Of a DNA stretch of 64,000 nucleotides, positions 1 through 10,410 are shown in pieces. Within the stretch, counting starts at the first letter, position 1; each line of letters starts with the position of its first letter. The notes under the pieces were generated by a model that saw only the letters and a list, made by a program, of their open reading frames with translations, searched no databases and was not told where the DNA came from. Where the stretch lies: the NCBI GenBank assembly GCA_034770075.1, contig CM068384.1:91228720-91292719 (forward strand), given 5' to 3'. Source of the DNA: Aralia elata. Lineage: Eukaryota; Streptophyta; Magnoliopsida; Apiales; Araliaceae. The position numbers were made by a program, and so were the translations under genes.

Positions 1-712
1 AACCAATTAGAAGTTACAATCCTTGTTTCATTTAAGTTGGGTCAAAAATAAGCTTTTCAACAACCCGACACAGCGCGGCCGCGCCCATATTTGGCCTAGG
101 AAGCAGCGCGGCCGCGCCCAAGTGCCAAAAATCATGTTTTTCACTCTGCAGATTAGCGCGGCCGCGCCCAACTATTTTTTGTTGTAGCATCTGTTGGTAA
201 AATGGTCATAACTTTTTGATCCAGGAGGAGTTACGGGGCCTGCCACCTATCAAATCGAAGCTCTCGACGATATCTACAACTTCTATTCTTTGAGAATTGA
301 GAGTTTTGGATTGCATCAAAGTCGAAATTGGACTTAAAGTGGCTACAATGCAAATGGCAACTCCAAACTTTGAGGTTCAACGTCTGTTGGGAAAATGGTC
401 ATTACATTCTCATCTGAACTCCGATTGTGACGATTCAAGATATTTCAGAAAGCTAACGAGTAGCTCTACAATAAAATCCAAGTTCCAAGCAAGAACATGC
501 ATCCAACCTAGTGTTAAAATCCCTGCAATCTTCCCTTCTTGTGTTTGCATGCTTATTGTACTCCAAAAGATGTTTGGATTGCGTTTCCTTGCTTCTTTCT
601 ACAAAATAACATAAAAATACTATAAATACCTAATACTAACTTAAAATACTTAAGACCTCACAAATTATCAAGCCAAACATACTCAATTCGTAGGTATAAA
701 ATCCACTCATCA
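1..712 (-). mobile_element. Gypsy LTR fragment, reverse orientation
   Basis: Read on the minus strand this begins at 712 with TGATGAGTGGATTTTATAC, very close to the LTR start at 36240 (TGATGAGTGTGTTTTATAC). It is therefore the 5' part of an LTR of the same gypsy family, running off the window edge. The 14-nt block GCGCGGCCGCGCCC occurs three times (73-86, 106-119, 156-169) in otherwise AT-rich DNA. The open frame at 297-614 shows no domain and is not called as a gene. The LTR lies directly against a copia pol fragment at 713, which suggests insertion into the copia element. Confidence 0.6.
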
Positions 713-1307
713 GTTATCTCGGTCGTTATCAGTCAAACCCTGGATTGCTCATTAGAGGGAAATTAAGAGGATCTTGCGATATTTAAAGGGTACTTTAGCC
801 TACATGTTGTGCTATGAAGGACCGGACCTGCGTTTGATTGGTTACTCCGATGTCAGTTGGGGAGGTAACCAGGGGATGCGCAAGTCGACCTCGGGATATG
901 CATTCTTGCTATATGGTGGTGCCATCACTTGGTGTAGCAAGAAACAGACTTGTGTTGCTCTTTCGACGATGGAGTCAGAGTTTGTAGCATGTATGTCAGC
1001 TATTCAGGAAGCCATGTGGTTGAGGAGATTCTTCGAGGATCTTGGAGTCATCTCTCATGCTTCGGATCCTGTGACTGTTTTCTGTGATAGCACGACGGCC
1101 CTAAATTACATCAAGGACCCCAAGTATCATGGAAGGACGAAGCACATTGACTTGAGGATGAACTTCATTAAAGAGAACATTGTAAATAACGAGGTGATAT
1201 TGAAGTACATGCCCACTGGACTTATGGTAGCTGATCCCTTGACGAAGTCGATTCATAAAGATACATTTTGTAGGCATGTTAATTTGTTAGGGCTTCGTAG
1301 GGTTTGA
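713..1307 (+). pseudogene. Ty1/copia reverse transcriptase tail and RNase H fragment
   Basis: This is the C-terminal end of a copia polyprotein. From 774 an open frame of 177 codons reads RYLKGTLAYML, then LIGYSDVSWGG, KSTSGYAFLL, ALSTMESEFVA, DSTTALNYIKDP, KHIDLRMNFI and VADPLTKSI. These are the ordered RNase H landmarks of plant Ty1/copia elements. The RNase H would cut the RNA strand of the RNA:DNA hybrid during replication. Sequence just upstream (713-773) still resembles the end of the RT domain but has a stop, and then meets the reverse gypsy LTR. Gag, protease, integrase and most of RT are absent from the window, so this is a 5'-truncated or interrupted element. Confidence 0.9.
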
Positions 1308-2681
1308 TGTACTTTTTTTTTGGATATCACTCATTATTTGGATTGTATTTGAGATATTCATTATTTTTTCGAGATGGTTATCATTTATGCGAGATTCATT
1401 TGTTCCTACTTATGATTGTATTATTTTAGCGCATATGATAAATAGTAGTAGTTCACACAGTTATTATGCATATTGGATATGCACACACTAAATATATGTC
1501 AATAGGTTTATTGGCTCACTCACACGAGCAATCACCCTTGGCGCTTTAAAAAGCGAGCAAGGTTGAGACAGTTCATTAATTGGCGCTTTGAGTAGCGAGC
1601 TATTGATGCTTTAGATAGCAATCAATTGGCGCTCAATAGTGAGCAAACTGAAATATTATGTCGTATTGGCATGTGCCAAGATGAGGTTAATTTGGATTAA
1701 CCGAATATAGTATGCCCCACCATCTATATTAACCTGTACTGATAGCCGGATACGAAATTTTAGATTTAGCGCTTGGGAAAGCGAGCAATCTGGAAATTCG
1801 AATTAGGTGCTTATAAAGCGACTGAACTAAGATCCGTACGACATGACCATAGAATATATGCTCATGTAGATGAGATTGTCTATCGTGATATGATAACCGG
1901 ATGTGAAATTTCAAATATGGTGCTTTGATAAGCGAGCAATTTAAAATGTATAAGTTAGGCACTCTGGGAGTGACTATACTAAAGATCCGCACAACAAAAC
2001 TATAGAATAGTATGTTGTGAGAGGGTTACATGTGCTTAGAGACCATGTAAAGGAGGTGAGAGAATGAATCCCTATTTTCTCACCATGTGAGTCCTGTAGG
2101 ACAAGTTTTTTGTTCCTACATCAAGTGCTCTTTGTGATCTTTGACTATACTACAAAGACATGGATTAATGTTGCTACTTTGGTTTCGATTCCTAAGGTTA
2201 GGATTGATGAGACTCTAAGGACCGATTCTGAAAAAGCAGTTAATTCATATTTGAGTAGTATTAGGGCAAAGGGAAGACAATTTGATTTTACCTCGTTCTG
2301 TACTTATTGTCGACAACTATAGCGCTTTGATAGCGATATAGTAATAAGTGAGATACGAAATGGACTTTGGCCCAAAGGTGGTTAAGTATGGCTCTCTGAG
2401 GGAACCTAGTGAAAATCAAATGTGTCTGAGGTACTCTGAGTTTATGGGTTGTAGCCTTTACGTGTACTAATTGAGTTTGGCGTGAGAGCTCTCGCACTGT
2501 TTTTTTCTATAAAAGGGTAGATGTCTCTATGTTGGCCCTAACGGGTTTGATATAGAGCTCCCGCATTGCAGGTAAACTCAGCGGTCGCATGGTTCGGCAG
2601 TTAGAGGTTTACATGTTTTGGTTTGAGCTGGTTTTGGCAGATATGAGGATTACGTCGTCCCCGCCATGAGCGAGTGGGAGA
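1308..2681 (+). other. Long 3' non-coding leader of the copia element with hairpin array
   Basis: About 1.37 kb separate the RNase H stop from the 3' LTR, far more than the short spacer usual in copia elements. No convincing protein is coded; the short frames at 1729-1992, 2110-2322 and 2288-2497 look random. From 1536 to 2342 it holds about nine short imperfect palindromes built around (G)CGCTT...AAGCG, listed separately. The segment ends in a purine-rich stretch (GAGTGGGAGA, 2672-2681) that fits a polypurine tract next to the LTR. Confidence 0.6.
1536..2342 (+). repeat. Array of two-tier hairpins in the copia 3' leader
   Basis: Hairpins lie at 1536-1562 (outer CCTTG/CAAGG), 1574-1608 (CATTAAT/ATTGATG, one G-T pair), 1603-1625 (TTGAT/ATCAA), 1626-1646 (TTG/CAA), 1762-1791 (AGATT/AATCT), 1803-1826 (weak), 1913-1942 (AAAT/ATTT), 1956-1976 (TAG/CTA) and 2316-2342 (ACTATA/TATAGT). 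Inner stems are mostly CGCTT/AAGCG-like; two are replaced by CTCA/TGAG and CACTC/GAGTG. Outer stems differ in sequence yet remain complementary. The second and third hairpins share the TTGATG segment and so cannot both form at once. Confidence 0.65.
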
Positions 2682-3114
2682 TGTTAGATTTTGGATATCT
2701 AAATAGGGCACCCATGGAGGGTCCGACCCATTTGGTTTATTAGTCAGCTTTTGATATTGACTAAGTTAATTACGTAACTGAGTATTAGAGGGATTGTAGG
2801 GAAGTGGTTCAACTACTTTGACCTATAAGACTCACGTCTCCTCTCCTCAGTTGATATATGATTAATTCAGTTGGCCCAAAACCCTAAAAACTTTTATCAG
2901 TAACCTCTCCTAACATAAACCAAACCCTAACTATTACGAATCGTGGATTTGGGCTCCGTTCTCGTATCGTAGTTCAGAGATACCGTTGGATTGCAAAGAA
3001 CGATCAATTGCAGAAGGTTTTCCTTACCAAAAGTTCTATCACGCTTCAGAGGTATGAATTTTAAATTTCGTTTTTGTGTAAATGAGTCATGACATGGATC
3101 TTATTGTTCCTTCA
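2682..3114 (+). mobile_element. Copia 3' LTR
   Basis: The LTR begins TGTTAGATTTTGG right after the purine-rich GAGTGGGAGA and ends near TTCA at 3114. The start is well marked by the adjacent polypurine tract. The end is inferred only from a TG...CA pattern because the matching 5' LTR is outside the window. Telomere-like AAACCCTAA motifs occur inside. Confidence 0.55.
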
Positions 3115-3140
3115 AGAAAATATATATATAGGAAAAATTG

Positions 3141-3262
3141 TATATGTAGTACACATTCGCCTATGGCGACGGTTTTTTTGGGCTATAAACCGTCGCTATA
3201 GATATTCTGGTATATGGCGACGGGTGAACCGTCGCTATAGCTCGAGTGTGTAGTACACAACT
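3141..3262. mobile_element. Short foldback or MITE-like element with GCGACGG hairpins
   Basis: Two hairpins are nested in about 120 bp. The ends, near AGTACACATTCGCCTATGG on the left and the inverse of CTATAGCTCGAGTGTGTAGT on the right, form an imperfect inverted repeat. Inside, CTATGGCGACGGT pairs with ACCGTCGCTATAG, and the motif repeats. Such GCGACGG ends are common in plant CACTA-like elements, but no target duplication or superfamily can be fixed here. Confidence 0.45.
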
Positions 3263-3279
3263 GTGTACCTATATATAGC

Positions 3280-3281
<2 letters not shown>

Positions 3282-3322
<41 letters not shown>
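3282..3322. repeat. (AT)n microsatellite
   Basis: This is an uninterrupted run of about twenty AT units. Confidence 0.95.
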
Positions 3323-3325
<3 letters not shown>

Positions 3326-3995
3326 CATGTTACCGGAAAAGAATTAGAAGTCATCGTTTTAAAAACATATTGCTAATTTTCGAACAAAAAGAATAATACT
3401 TCTTTTAAAATATATACATTTTTTTGTATTCTCAAAAAATTATATAAATTTGTATTAATTTTTTAATACATCTCAAATTTACTTTAAAAATTAAAATTCG
3501 TTTTAAATTTTAAAATTAAAAATAATTATTATTAAATTAATTTTGAAACTATAAAGAATCTCAGGCGTGTAAGCGCGTGGGATCTGCCTAGTTCATTTGA
3601 AAAGAATGGATAGAGATAATGGGATAGTTAATAAGGAGTGAAACAGAGAGAGGTTAAGGAGTAAGTTGAGTTCTAGCCTTATGTAACTTCCTAAGAAACT
3701 GATAGGCTTTGATCTTTCAAATAATAATAATAATAATCTAACTTATAGGTAAGTATAATTATATGTTATCCTAAGCTCTAAATAAACTACATCACTGTTA
3801 ACTGACAGATGGTCCTCCTACTTTATAATAGAGATAAATGTTTATTATCCTATTGTAAAATACATAGTTCATGTGTTAGCCATGAAAATCGGACATCGAC
3901 AACTGACAAACATACTCTCATGAAATAGTTAGATGACTAGCACGTAATATAAAATAGGAGAAAAGTCAATATACAAAACAGAAATGACACTGAGC
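3323..3995. other. AT-rich intergenic DNA
   Basis: No open frame with recognisable protein, RNA gene or defined repeat is seen apart from a short TAA repeat near 3722. Confidence 0.6.
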
Positions 3996-4222
3996 GGCAA
4001 CATACTATATAAAGAAGCAAGTGTTCATTTTTATAATTGAGGGAATATTTTGAAACTGGTTAACAATTTGGAGGGATTGATAATTTGTAAGCTAAAATGT
4101 AACTCCAAATTAAGAATATCGTATTACTTTATAGGCAAAGTTACTAACATATCCCTCTAAGTTGTCAGCCAATTTCAAAATAATCCGGCCCCTCAATTAC
4201 CAAAGTGAACACTTGTTTGCAA
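3996..4222. repeat. Foldback (inverted repeat) element
   Basis: About 70 bp at 4013-4090 (GCAAGTGTTCATTTTTAT onward) recurs inverted at 4145-4222 (ending GTGAACACTTGTTTGC), with a spacer of about 55 bp. The outer ends seem to continue across the Pack-MULE to about 5630, so the Mutator-like element at 4221-5607 lies inside the right arm. Identity is roughly 80% by eye. Confidence 0.55.
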
Positions 4223-5607
4223 GATAAATATTTTTTTCATCACTCTACTTTAGGTCAACTTACAGTTAACTAACTCAACTTTTTTTTTTCTTACATTCAA
4301 CTGACTATACTTTACTTTTCTTACAAATCGCTACAAAAACCGTTAAGTCCTTTGACTTTAAACGGAAATAGACACATAAGATGTTGAGTTGTAAAAAAAA
4401 GTTGATGCGGCAATAATAATCCAACGTGACCTTTAGTATGTAGATCTGGAAGGAAAAATTTGGTACAATTAAGGAATTATATTTATTGTATAATTCCTCT
4501 CCCACTAAAAAAAACTTTTTTATATTTTCTCTCTAGAAATAAATCAAATTATCCCAAAAAAAAAAAATTAAGGCAGAAGAATCTCATTTTCCAATTCAAA
4601 CCACATAAAATTAATCAATAAAATAACAGATTGCTCCCGATGCTTCAATCCAAAAATCTCCATTAAAATTTCTAATTAAAAATACAACACATGTTCTAAT
4701 CATGTATATTCTTGTTTGGATTTCTACTCGCGGTGGTTCCTCATCCGCAACCTCTGCCACCACTGCCGGCGCTGCTTCTCCTTCGCCTCCGCTGACGCCG
4801 CCACTAATCCCTCCGCCACACCCAAAGGCCTCGCCCCTTTTGTCTACTCCGCCGCTCACGATGACCCGCCGCTAGAATGCACCGTGTGCTTATCAGACTT
4901 CGAAGATAACGAAACGGGTGGGAGTGCAAATAACCAAATGCAACCACGCTTTTCACGTGGAGTGCATCAATATGTGGTTACTATCTCACTCTAATTGTTC
5001 ACTCTGCAGAGCCCAATTCAGTTGCCCCATAATTTGGGTCATCACAGTGGTAACCTGCCTGAAATGATAATTACGGTAGTTGAATCCACCACTTTCGAGT
5101 TAAGATAAGGTGACGAAAGTCGAATGGGCTCTTCATCGTCTTCTTCATCGCTGCCGCAATTACTGAATGTAAGTGTGGAAATTTCGACGATAAGAGAAGG
5201 ACTGGATATTGGGCCGACGAGAGGAAATGGGTTGAAAACCATGAGCGGTCCATCTCGTAATAAGTCCTAGTAAGTTGAATTAATTTTCTGAGTTTCTGAG
5301 AGAGAGAGAAAATAATTTTCTGAGTTTTTTTTTGTTAATTAGTTGAATTATTTTTTTACCCTTAAATTGTTTTCATATTATATAACAAATTGATTACAGT
5401 TGAATTATTTTTTTACCCATAAATTGGAACATATTAAGCCACGTCATCTGCGATGTTGATTTTTCGTTAAAAAAAATTAACATCGAAGACAGAATTTGAG
5501 ATTTTTGTAAGTAAATTAAAATTTAATGAGCTGACTGTGAAAAAAAAGTTAAGTCAGTTGACTGTAAGTTGACCTAAAGTAGAGTGATGAAAAAAAACAT
5601 TTAACCC
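4221..5607 (+). mobile_element. Pack-MULE carrying a RING-H2 fragment
   Basis: The element is flanked by an exact 10-bp direct repeat ACTTGTTTGC (4211-4220 and 5608-5617), a size typical of Mutator target duplications. Its ends are inverted repeats of about 60 bp sharing TTTCATCACTCTACTTTAGG and a following T run. There is no transposase, so it is non-autonomous. The middle (4680-5250) holds a host RING-finger fragment. The insertion lies in one arm of a foldback element. Confidence 0.75.
4680..5092 (+). pseudogene. ATL-type RING-H2 E3 ubiquitin ligase fragment, frameshifted
   Basis: Plant ATL proteins are membrane-anchored RING-H2 ubiquitin ligases. One frame reads DFYSRWFLIRNL, like the segment after the ATL membrane helix, then ECTVCLSDFEDNET, the first RING cysteine pair. 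About one extra base in a GGGTGGG run near 4916-4922 moves the rest to another frame. That frame reads KCNHAFHVECINMW and SHSNCSLCRAQF, giving the Cys-His-His-Cys and final Cys pair of RING-H2. All eight metal ligands are therefore present but split between frames. The hydrophobic N-terminal helix is missing, and later stops near 5070-5110 break the tail. No ATG opens the frame: only a TTG at 4716. Position inside a MULE explains the truncation. It is unlikely to make a working ligase. Confidence 0.75.
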
Positions 5608-5617
5608 ACTTGTTTGC

Positions 5618-6510
5618 TTATAGTAGCCATATTTTTCAACCTAATCTCTAAACTTTAGCGACTTTTTGGTTATATTTGTTTGCAAAAATTATGGATGTAA
5701 TAGGAATATTTATACTAATTCAATACTTCTAGAGACTGTTTTATCTCATGATTAGTCATTTATTTAATTTTATAAACTATTTGTTATCATTTCTAATGTC
5801 ATTGATATCATAAAAGAGTTATATTCTTTCCATTTGGGTTTGGATGACCTTTTTTGCTGAGAGTGTTGGGTTGTGACATATAACTGGAGTGTTTTGATTC
5901 CCCTTTCTACATGTTCAAACTTGGGTTTTATTATGGTGATTGGAGGGCAAGGTTGTGGAGGGAGTTTTCTTGGTGATGTTTTCAGTAAGAGTTCGCTTTT
6001 GGATTCATATCTGGGGTTATTGATTTGTGCTTTTGGATTTCTGGTGTTGGGCTCTGTTGCTTTGTTAAGGGAGACTTGGTAATAGTTTGGTAAGAATGTG
6101 CTCTCTTTTTCTTTCTCTATATTTATTTTTATGTTTTCTTCTTGGGTGGTGAGCTCGTGTGAAGGGAGTTCTTTTCTGGGTGAATTTTGCTCTATTTTTT
6201 TTGTATTAGGTTCAATTTTTATTAGTATTTGGCCTGTAAAATGAAGAACTGGGAGTGCTTTGGTGTTCTCAGTCAGCTGTGTGAATTTTTTTTTCTATAT
6301 TGACTTTACCTGGGCGGATTTTGGTGAGAGGGTGATAAGGTTTGTAGAGGGAGTTTTTTCTGGTTTCCACATGTTTTGGGTGAGTTTTTATTTCATGGTC
6401 GATATATTTTAAGTTGTTGGTAACTATAATTTGTGAATTTGATGGAATACTCCATTCTGCAAAGGAGTCTTTTTCAATAACTCAGAAGTCCTATCTCATC
6501 TAAACCAGAA
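5618..6510. other. Intergenic DNA, no supported gene
   Basis: The stretch is AT-rich. An open frame at 5873-6082 codes a hydrophobic 69-residue peptide of no recognised family, beginning at a non-ATG codon. The surrounding TTTT- and GGG-rich repeats make it a poor gene candidate. Confidence 0.5.
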
Positions 6511-6519
6511 TTATAAGTA

Positions 6520-7533
6520 AGGCTAAATACATTTCCATTACACCAAGCTACACCAAGCATCACCATATTCATGATTCGACCTCCAAAGAATTTGGGCTTA
6601 CAATTTAATACATCAAGTCCTAATTGCATATAATTTAGCCCCCAATTTCAGAATCTAGCCAAAATTGGCCAGAATACCTGACCCGTCCAAGAATCTGATC
6701 GGGTCTTAAGTATTTAATACCAGTTGACCGTATAAATATACAGATTGACTTAATTTTAAAAAGGGCTAAATACAGTTTCGTTACATCAAGTACCACCATA
6801 TTCATGATTCTTATTTTTTGCTTTAGTCAATCAAAGCTACTGGACAGAATACAAGGCGCTGGAATTTCCAAATTCAAAGGAACATAACAATTTGAAGGAT
6901 TAGGGAAGATGAAGAGAGGAGAGAGAGCAAATGAGTCATTTTTTTCTTTTTTTCTTTTTCAATTTTTTCTTCCTTTTGTATCCTCTTCCAATATAAAAAA
7001 GAGTATTATTTAATTAATTAAATTTTGGACATTTTTGTCAATTGTTTAAAAGTTTAATGTTATTCGTGTTGAAAATATAATTTGTATGTTTAAAAGTTTA
7101 TTGATTTTTTTGGTAATTAATTCTTTTTTTAATTTTAAAATAAAAAAATTGTATATGGTAATCTTTGTATTAATATTTAATTTTAATAATTTAACATATA
7201 TAATTATTTATAAGGATTTATACAAATTTAAAACGTCAAAATAAGTATTTATACAAATTTTATACGAATTAGGTACTTGATGTAGTAAATTGTGAATTTA
7301 GTGGTACTTGATGTAACATAAGTGTTGTTAGCTCGTATTATATACGGTCAAACAGTATACAAGTCCTATTTGGCCGGAAAATTAGGTATTCTGGCCAATT
7401 TTGGCATCATTCTGAAATTGAGGGCTAAATTGTATGCAATTAGGACTGGATGTAGTAAATTGTAAGCTCAAATTTTTTGGGGGCCGAATCATGAATATGG
7501 TGATACTTGATGTAACGGAAGTGTATTTAGCCC
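6520..7533. mobile_element. Non-autonomous Mutator-like element with long terminal inverted repeats
   Basis: The left end AGGCTAAATACATTTCC and the right end (inverse GGGCTAAATACACTTCC) start inverted repeats of about 170-180 bp with over 80% identity by eye. The flanks are TTATAAGTA (6511-6519) and TTATAAATA (7534-7542). In the duplicated copy the right flank is still TTATAAGTA (25185-25193), giving a perfect 9-bp target duplication. A partial extra left end lies at 6771-6815. There is no coding region. Confidence 0.7.
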
Positions 7534-8269
7534 TTATAAATATACATACTACCCCCAACTTCACGTTTTCCGCAATCTAACATTCAGATGATAGTGCAAA
7601 GATGGTATCATGATCCTGATAGAATGGAATGCATATGGAGAGAGATTTGTTTTTTAAATCATTATATTGGATAGCAGGCTTTTAAATTTGGAAAATGTTA
7701 GTCTCTAGTATTGCGGAGTAGAGTATTAACACTGATGTTATTATTCAAATACCTGATAAGTTTGATTGCTTCAATGAAGTATTTACCCAAAGTTTGTTAA
7801 AGTTGATTCTAAAATAATTTTTCAACAATAACATTAAACTAATATTTGAATTTTTGTCCACATAATGTAATATCCTTGATTGGATTATTTGTTTATTTAC
7901 GCATAATCCATACCTTTTGGATGCCATGTTTTGTAAGGATTTTCTTTTAATGAAATGAAATCCATTTGCTTTTCCAATATATATATATATATATAATACC
8001 ACCTCACCAATGGGAATTATAGTTCATCATCAAATGACCTTAATTAAAAATGAAAAATAATAGTACATAATATTAAACAAAGAACTACTCATGAGATAAA
8101 ATATTTCTTAAAAAAATATATTATATTAGTACACAGTGCTATATCATGCATCATTCTTGCCAAACGAGAATTTGAGAGACTAAACACATGATTTAGCGCC
8201 ATAAACTTTCCAACTCTTTGAAGTGCAAGAGCTTGTAGTGTCCCAGAATTGCTCTCCAAAAGTGAATGC

Positions 8270-8683
8270 CAACACTTGAAAAAGACTGCAATTAACATAA
8301 CTTCAATAGGTTAACTAACACAGCGAGATGCAAGACAGTGTTGCATCATGGTCCTTTGACCCAAAGTGCTCATCATCAAAAAAATGACTCCATAAATGGT
8401 TCTACCACCTCTAAATAGTACTCCCTTCGTCCTAAATTAATTGCTCAATTTTGACCATTTTAAGTCAAATTGACTATTTTTAGAACTAATTTTTTTACTG
8501 TTTTTACTAAAATATAGGTGAAGAGATTATAACCAAAAGAAAATATATACAATTTATTACTAACTCCAATTTTTATAATTTTAGAAATATATTTATATAT
8601 GCTTAATTATTAATTCTAAAAATAGTCAATTTGATTTAAAATGATCAAAATTAAGCAATTAATTTGGGACGGAGTGAAAGTAT
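8270..8683 (-). other. 3' flank of the ankyrin exon
   Basis: Sequence after the ankyrin stop, including a 69-codon frame at 8089-8298, is shared with copy 2 (25756-25965) but matches no family known to me. It may be old 3' exon or untranslated DNA. Confidence 0.3.
8421..8680. mobile_element. Stowaway-type MITE
   Basis: The left end is CTCCCTTCGTCCTAAATTAA. The right end inverts to ACTCCGTCCCAAATTAATTG. Long inverted arms continue with GACCATTTTAAGTCAAATTG, and TA flanks both sides (8419-8420, 8681-8682). These are hallmarks of Tc1/mariner Stowaway elements. The duplicate segment lacks it at 26084-26090, where GGTAGTA is found instead. Confidence 0.8.
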
Positions 8684-8686
8684 CTA

Positions 8687-9175
8687 CTATCTAGTATACA
8701 AGTGCAAAACAGCTTCTTCATCAAGATTCACTTTAACAGTTGCGGGCCTTGCTTTGATCAACAATCCCACAACCTCCAATCGTCCTCTCATCACCGCCAA
8801 GTGGACAAGAATTCTATCTTCGTGATCACGAACCATGCAAACATCTGTGTCTACTTGTAACAATGTTTCGACAATCTCAGCATGACCTGTTGCGGAAGCC
8901 AAGAGAAGAGGCAATTGTCCGAGTAAGCCTAACTCGGTGGCAAGTTGGGGGTTATTTTGTAAAAGTGCTATTGTGAAATCATGGTGACCGAGTAACGATG
9001 CAATATGTAATGGAGTTTCACTAAAAGAGTTTAGGGAAACTTTATGAAGAATGAGTTTTTCCGTTTGGATTAACCTATCTAAGGTGAGTGTACACCCATT
9101 CATAGATGCTTCATAGAGTTCATCAATGTAACTTTCTATGGCATCCATAAGTGTTTGTGAATTATGGATTGCCAT
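8687..9175 (-). CDS. Short ankyrin-repeat protein, probably C-terminally truncated
   Basis: The 162-residue frame starts with ATG at 9175. Ankyrin repeats lie at about residues 52-82 (ETPLHIASLLGHHDF), 86-116 (LPLLLASATGHAEIVETLL) and 120-148 (ILVHLAVMRGRLEVVGLL), with the start of a fourth (DEEAVLHL) just before the stop. The layout resembles the N-terminal half of plant BDA1/ACD6-like ankyrin proteins, which continue with more repeats and a C-terminal membrane PGG domain; neither is seen. It may therefore be a truncated gene, or lack its later exons. Ankyrin repeats bind partner proteins; no function can be assigned. A Stowaway MITE lies 7 bases past the stop. Copy 2 of this exon is split by an LTR element. 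Confidence 0.7.
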   Translation of the reverse strand: MAIHNSQTLMDAIESYIDELYEASMNGCTLTLDRLIQTEKLILHKVSLNSFSETPLHIASLLGHHDFTIALLQNNPQLATELGLLGQLPLLLASATGHAEIVETLLQVDTDVCMVRDHEDRILVHLAVMRGRLEVVGLLIKARPATVKVNLDEEAVLHLYTR

Positions 9176-9726
9176 TGTTATCCCTTTATCACAAGAAAAG
9201 ATAGTAGTACTTTCTTTGTGAATTGCGAAGAATGATTATGCAAATCATTTATATTGAAACTTTTCGTTTATTTTTTGTTTCCTTATATATCTTTTAAAAT
9301 TGTCAACTAGGGATGGCCATAGGATGGGATGGGGACGGGGAGGGATTTGTATGGAAAAACATAATAGAGATTTCTATGAAATCCTTATTGGTAATCTTTT
9401 CAATGAATTTTAAAAAGATTTCATAGCAGACGCAAATAGCTAGTTAAGAAATATGTATGAAACATAAAATTGTAGAAATATTATTAGGCATTCTTATATA
9501 GTACAAGAAATTAGTGATATCAATTATCTCTCAATGACACGATTAATATATTACACTTGGAATTAATCTACGCCGAAATTTAAACAATTTGACTATGAAG
9601 AATATTCATGGTACTATTAACTAATATGTACAATTATTACCAACCGATCAATAGGAAATACATATAATAAGACATTGAATGAAAGTGTAAACAAATCCTG
9701 GTATATGCCATGCATGTTGGTGTTGA

Positions 9727-10281
9727 TCAAATGACGGATGTAAGTGGATTTGAGGTGAGCGTTGCAGGTGGATCGAAGAAGTCCTCTACTCCATGAATAG
9801 CAATGTGTTTGTTGGTGTAAAGGTTCCAGTCCGTAATCTTGACGTCATTTACGCAAGTGAAGCTGTCGGCACCGGGTAGCGCAGTGAGAACAAAAGGATG
9901 GCCGGGGATAAGAGACTCAACTTCAAATGGAGAGGTGTAATAGTTGTTATCACTGATTTTAAGCGGGGCGATCTGATACTTGAAGAGGGTTATGGGAGGT
10001 TGGCCATATTTAAGAGTAAAGAAAGCTTTGTCCTGGGGAACAAATATGGTGAAGTATTGATGAGATGATGATGATGAAGATATTAATGGTATGATGTATT
10101 TCAGAAGGGTGTCTTCAAGTATGAGTGACATAGCGGCATAACCTTTACTAGACAGTGCGTCTGATATTACTTTATGCATCATAACTTCTTGTTGGTGAGA
10201 AGAAGAATGAGATGAAACATGGATTGCAAAACAAATGACCACAAGAGCCATTAATGCAGCATTCATCGTCTTCAAACCCAT
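9727..10281 (-). CDS. Small secreted FAS1 (fasciclin)-domain protein, copy 1
   Basis: This is an intact single-exon frame of 184 residues from ATG at 10281. Residues 1-24 form a signal peptide (NAALMALVVICFAIHVSS). One FAS1 domain follows, with the H1 box FTIFVPQDKAFF (77-88), a central SLIPGHPFVLTA segment and the H2-like box HIAIHGVEDFFDP (159-171). FAS1 domains act in cell-surface adhesion, and in plants as fasciclin-like arabinogalactan proteins. Proline-rich AGP regions and a GPI-anchor tail are not evident, so this fits the short single-FAS1 subgroup. A serine run (68-73) may carry sugars. A TATA box lies about 130 bp upstream. The second copy at 33927 differs at two residues, and both look functional. 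Confidence 0.85.
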   Translation of the reverse strand: MGLKTMNAALMALVVICFAIHVSSHSSSHQQEVMMHKVISDALSSKGYAAMSLILEDTLLKYIIPLISSSSSSHQYFTIFVPQDKAFFTLKYGQPPITLFKYQIAPLKISDNNYYTSPFEVESLIPGHPFVLTALPGADSFTCVNDVKITDWNLYTNKHIAIHGVEDFFDPPATLTSNPLTSVI

Positions 10282-10410
10282 TGATTATATATTGCTTTTT
10301 TAATTCCCAAAGAAATTAAGAATCGGAGGAGACCTTTAGAAACTAGAAATCTAGAGACAAATGAGTAGAGATATGTTATGGACAAGTAGCTAGGGCTACC
10401 AGTACCAATC

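Noticed and set aside
4611..4859. Minus-strand glycine-rich frame
   Set aside because: It is the shadow of the plus-strand RING-H2 fragment.
5873..6082. 69-codon open frame with hydrophobic product
   Set aside because: It has a non-ATG start, low complexity, no family resemblance and no sign of a promoter or splice sites.
8089..8298. 69-codon frame shared by both duplicated segments
   Set aside because: Sharing follows from the recent duplication; no domain is recognised and it starts at an internal codon.
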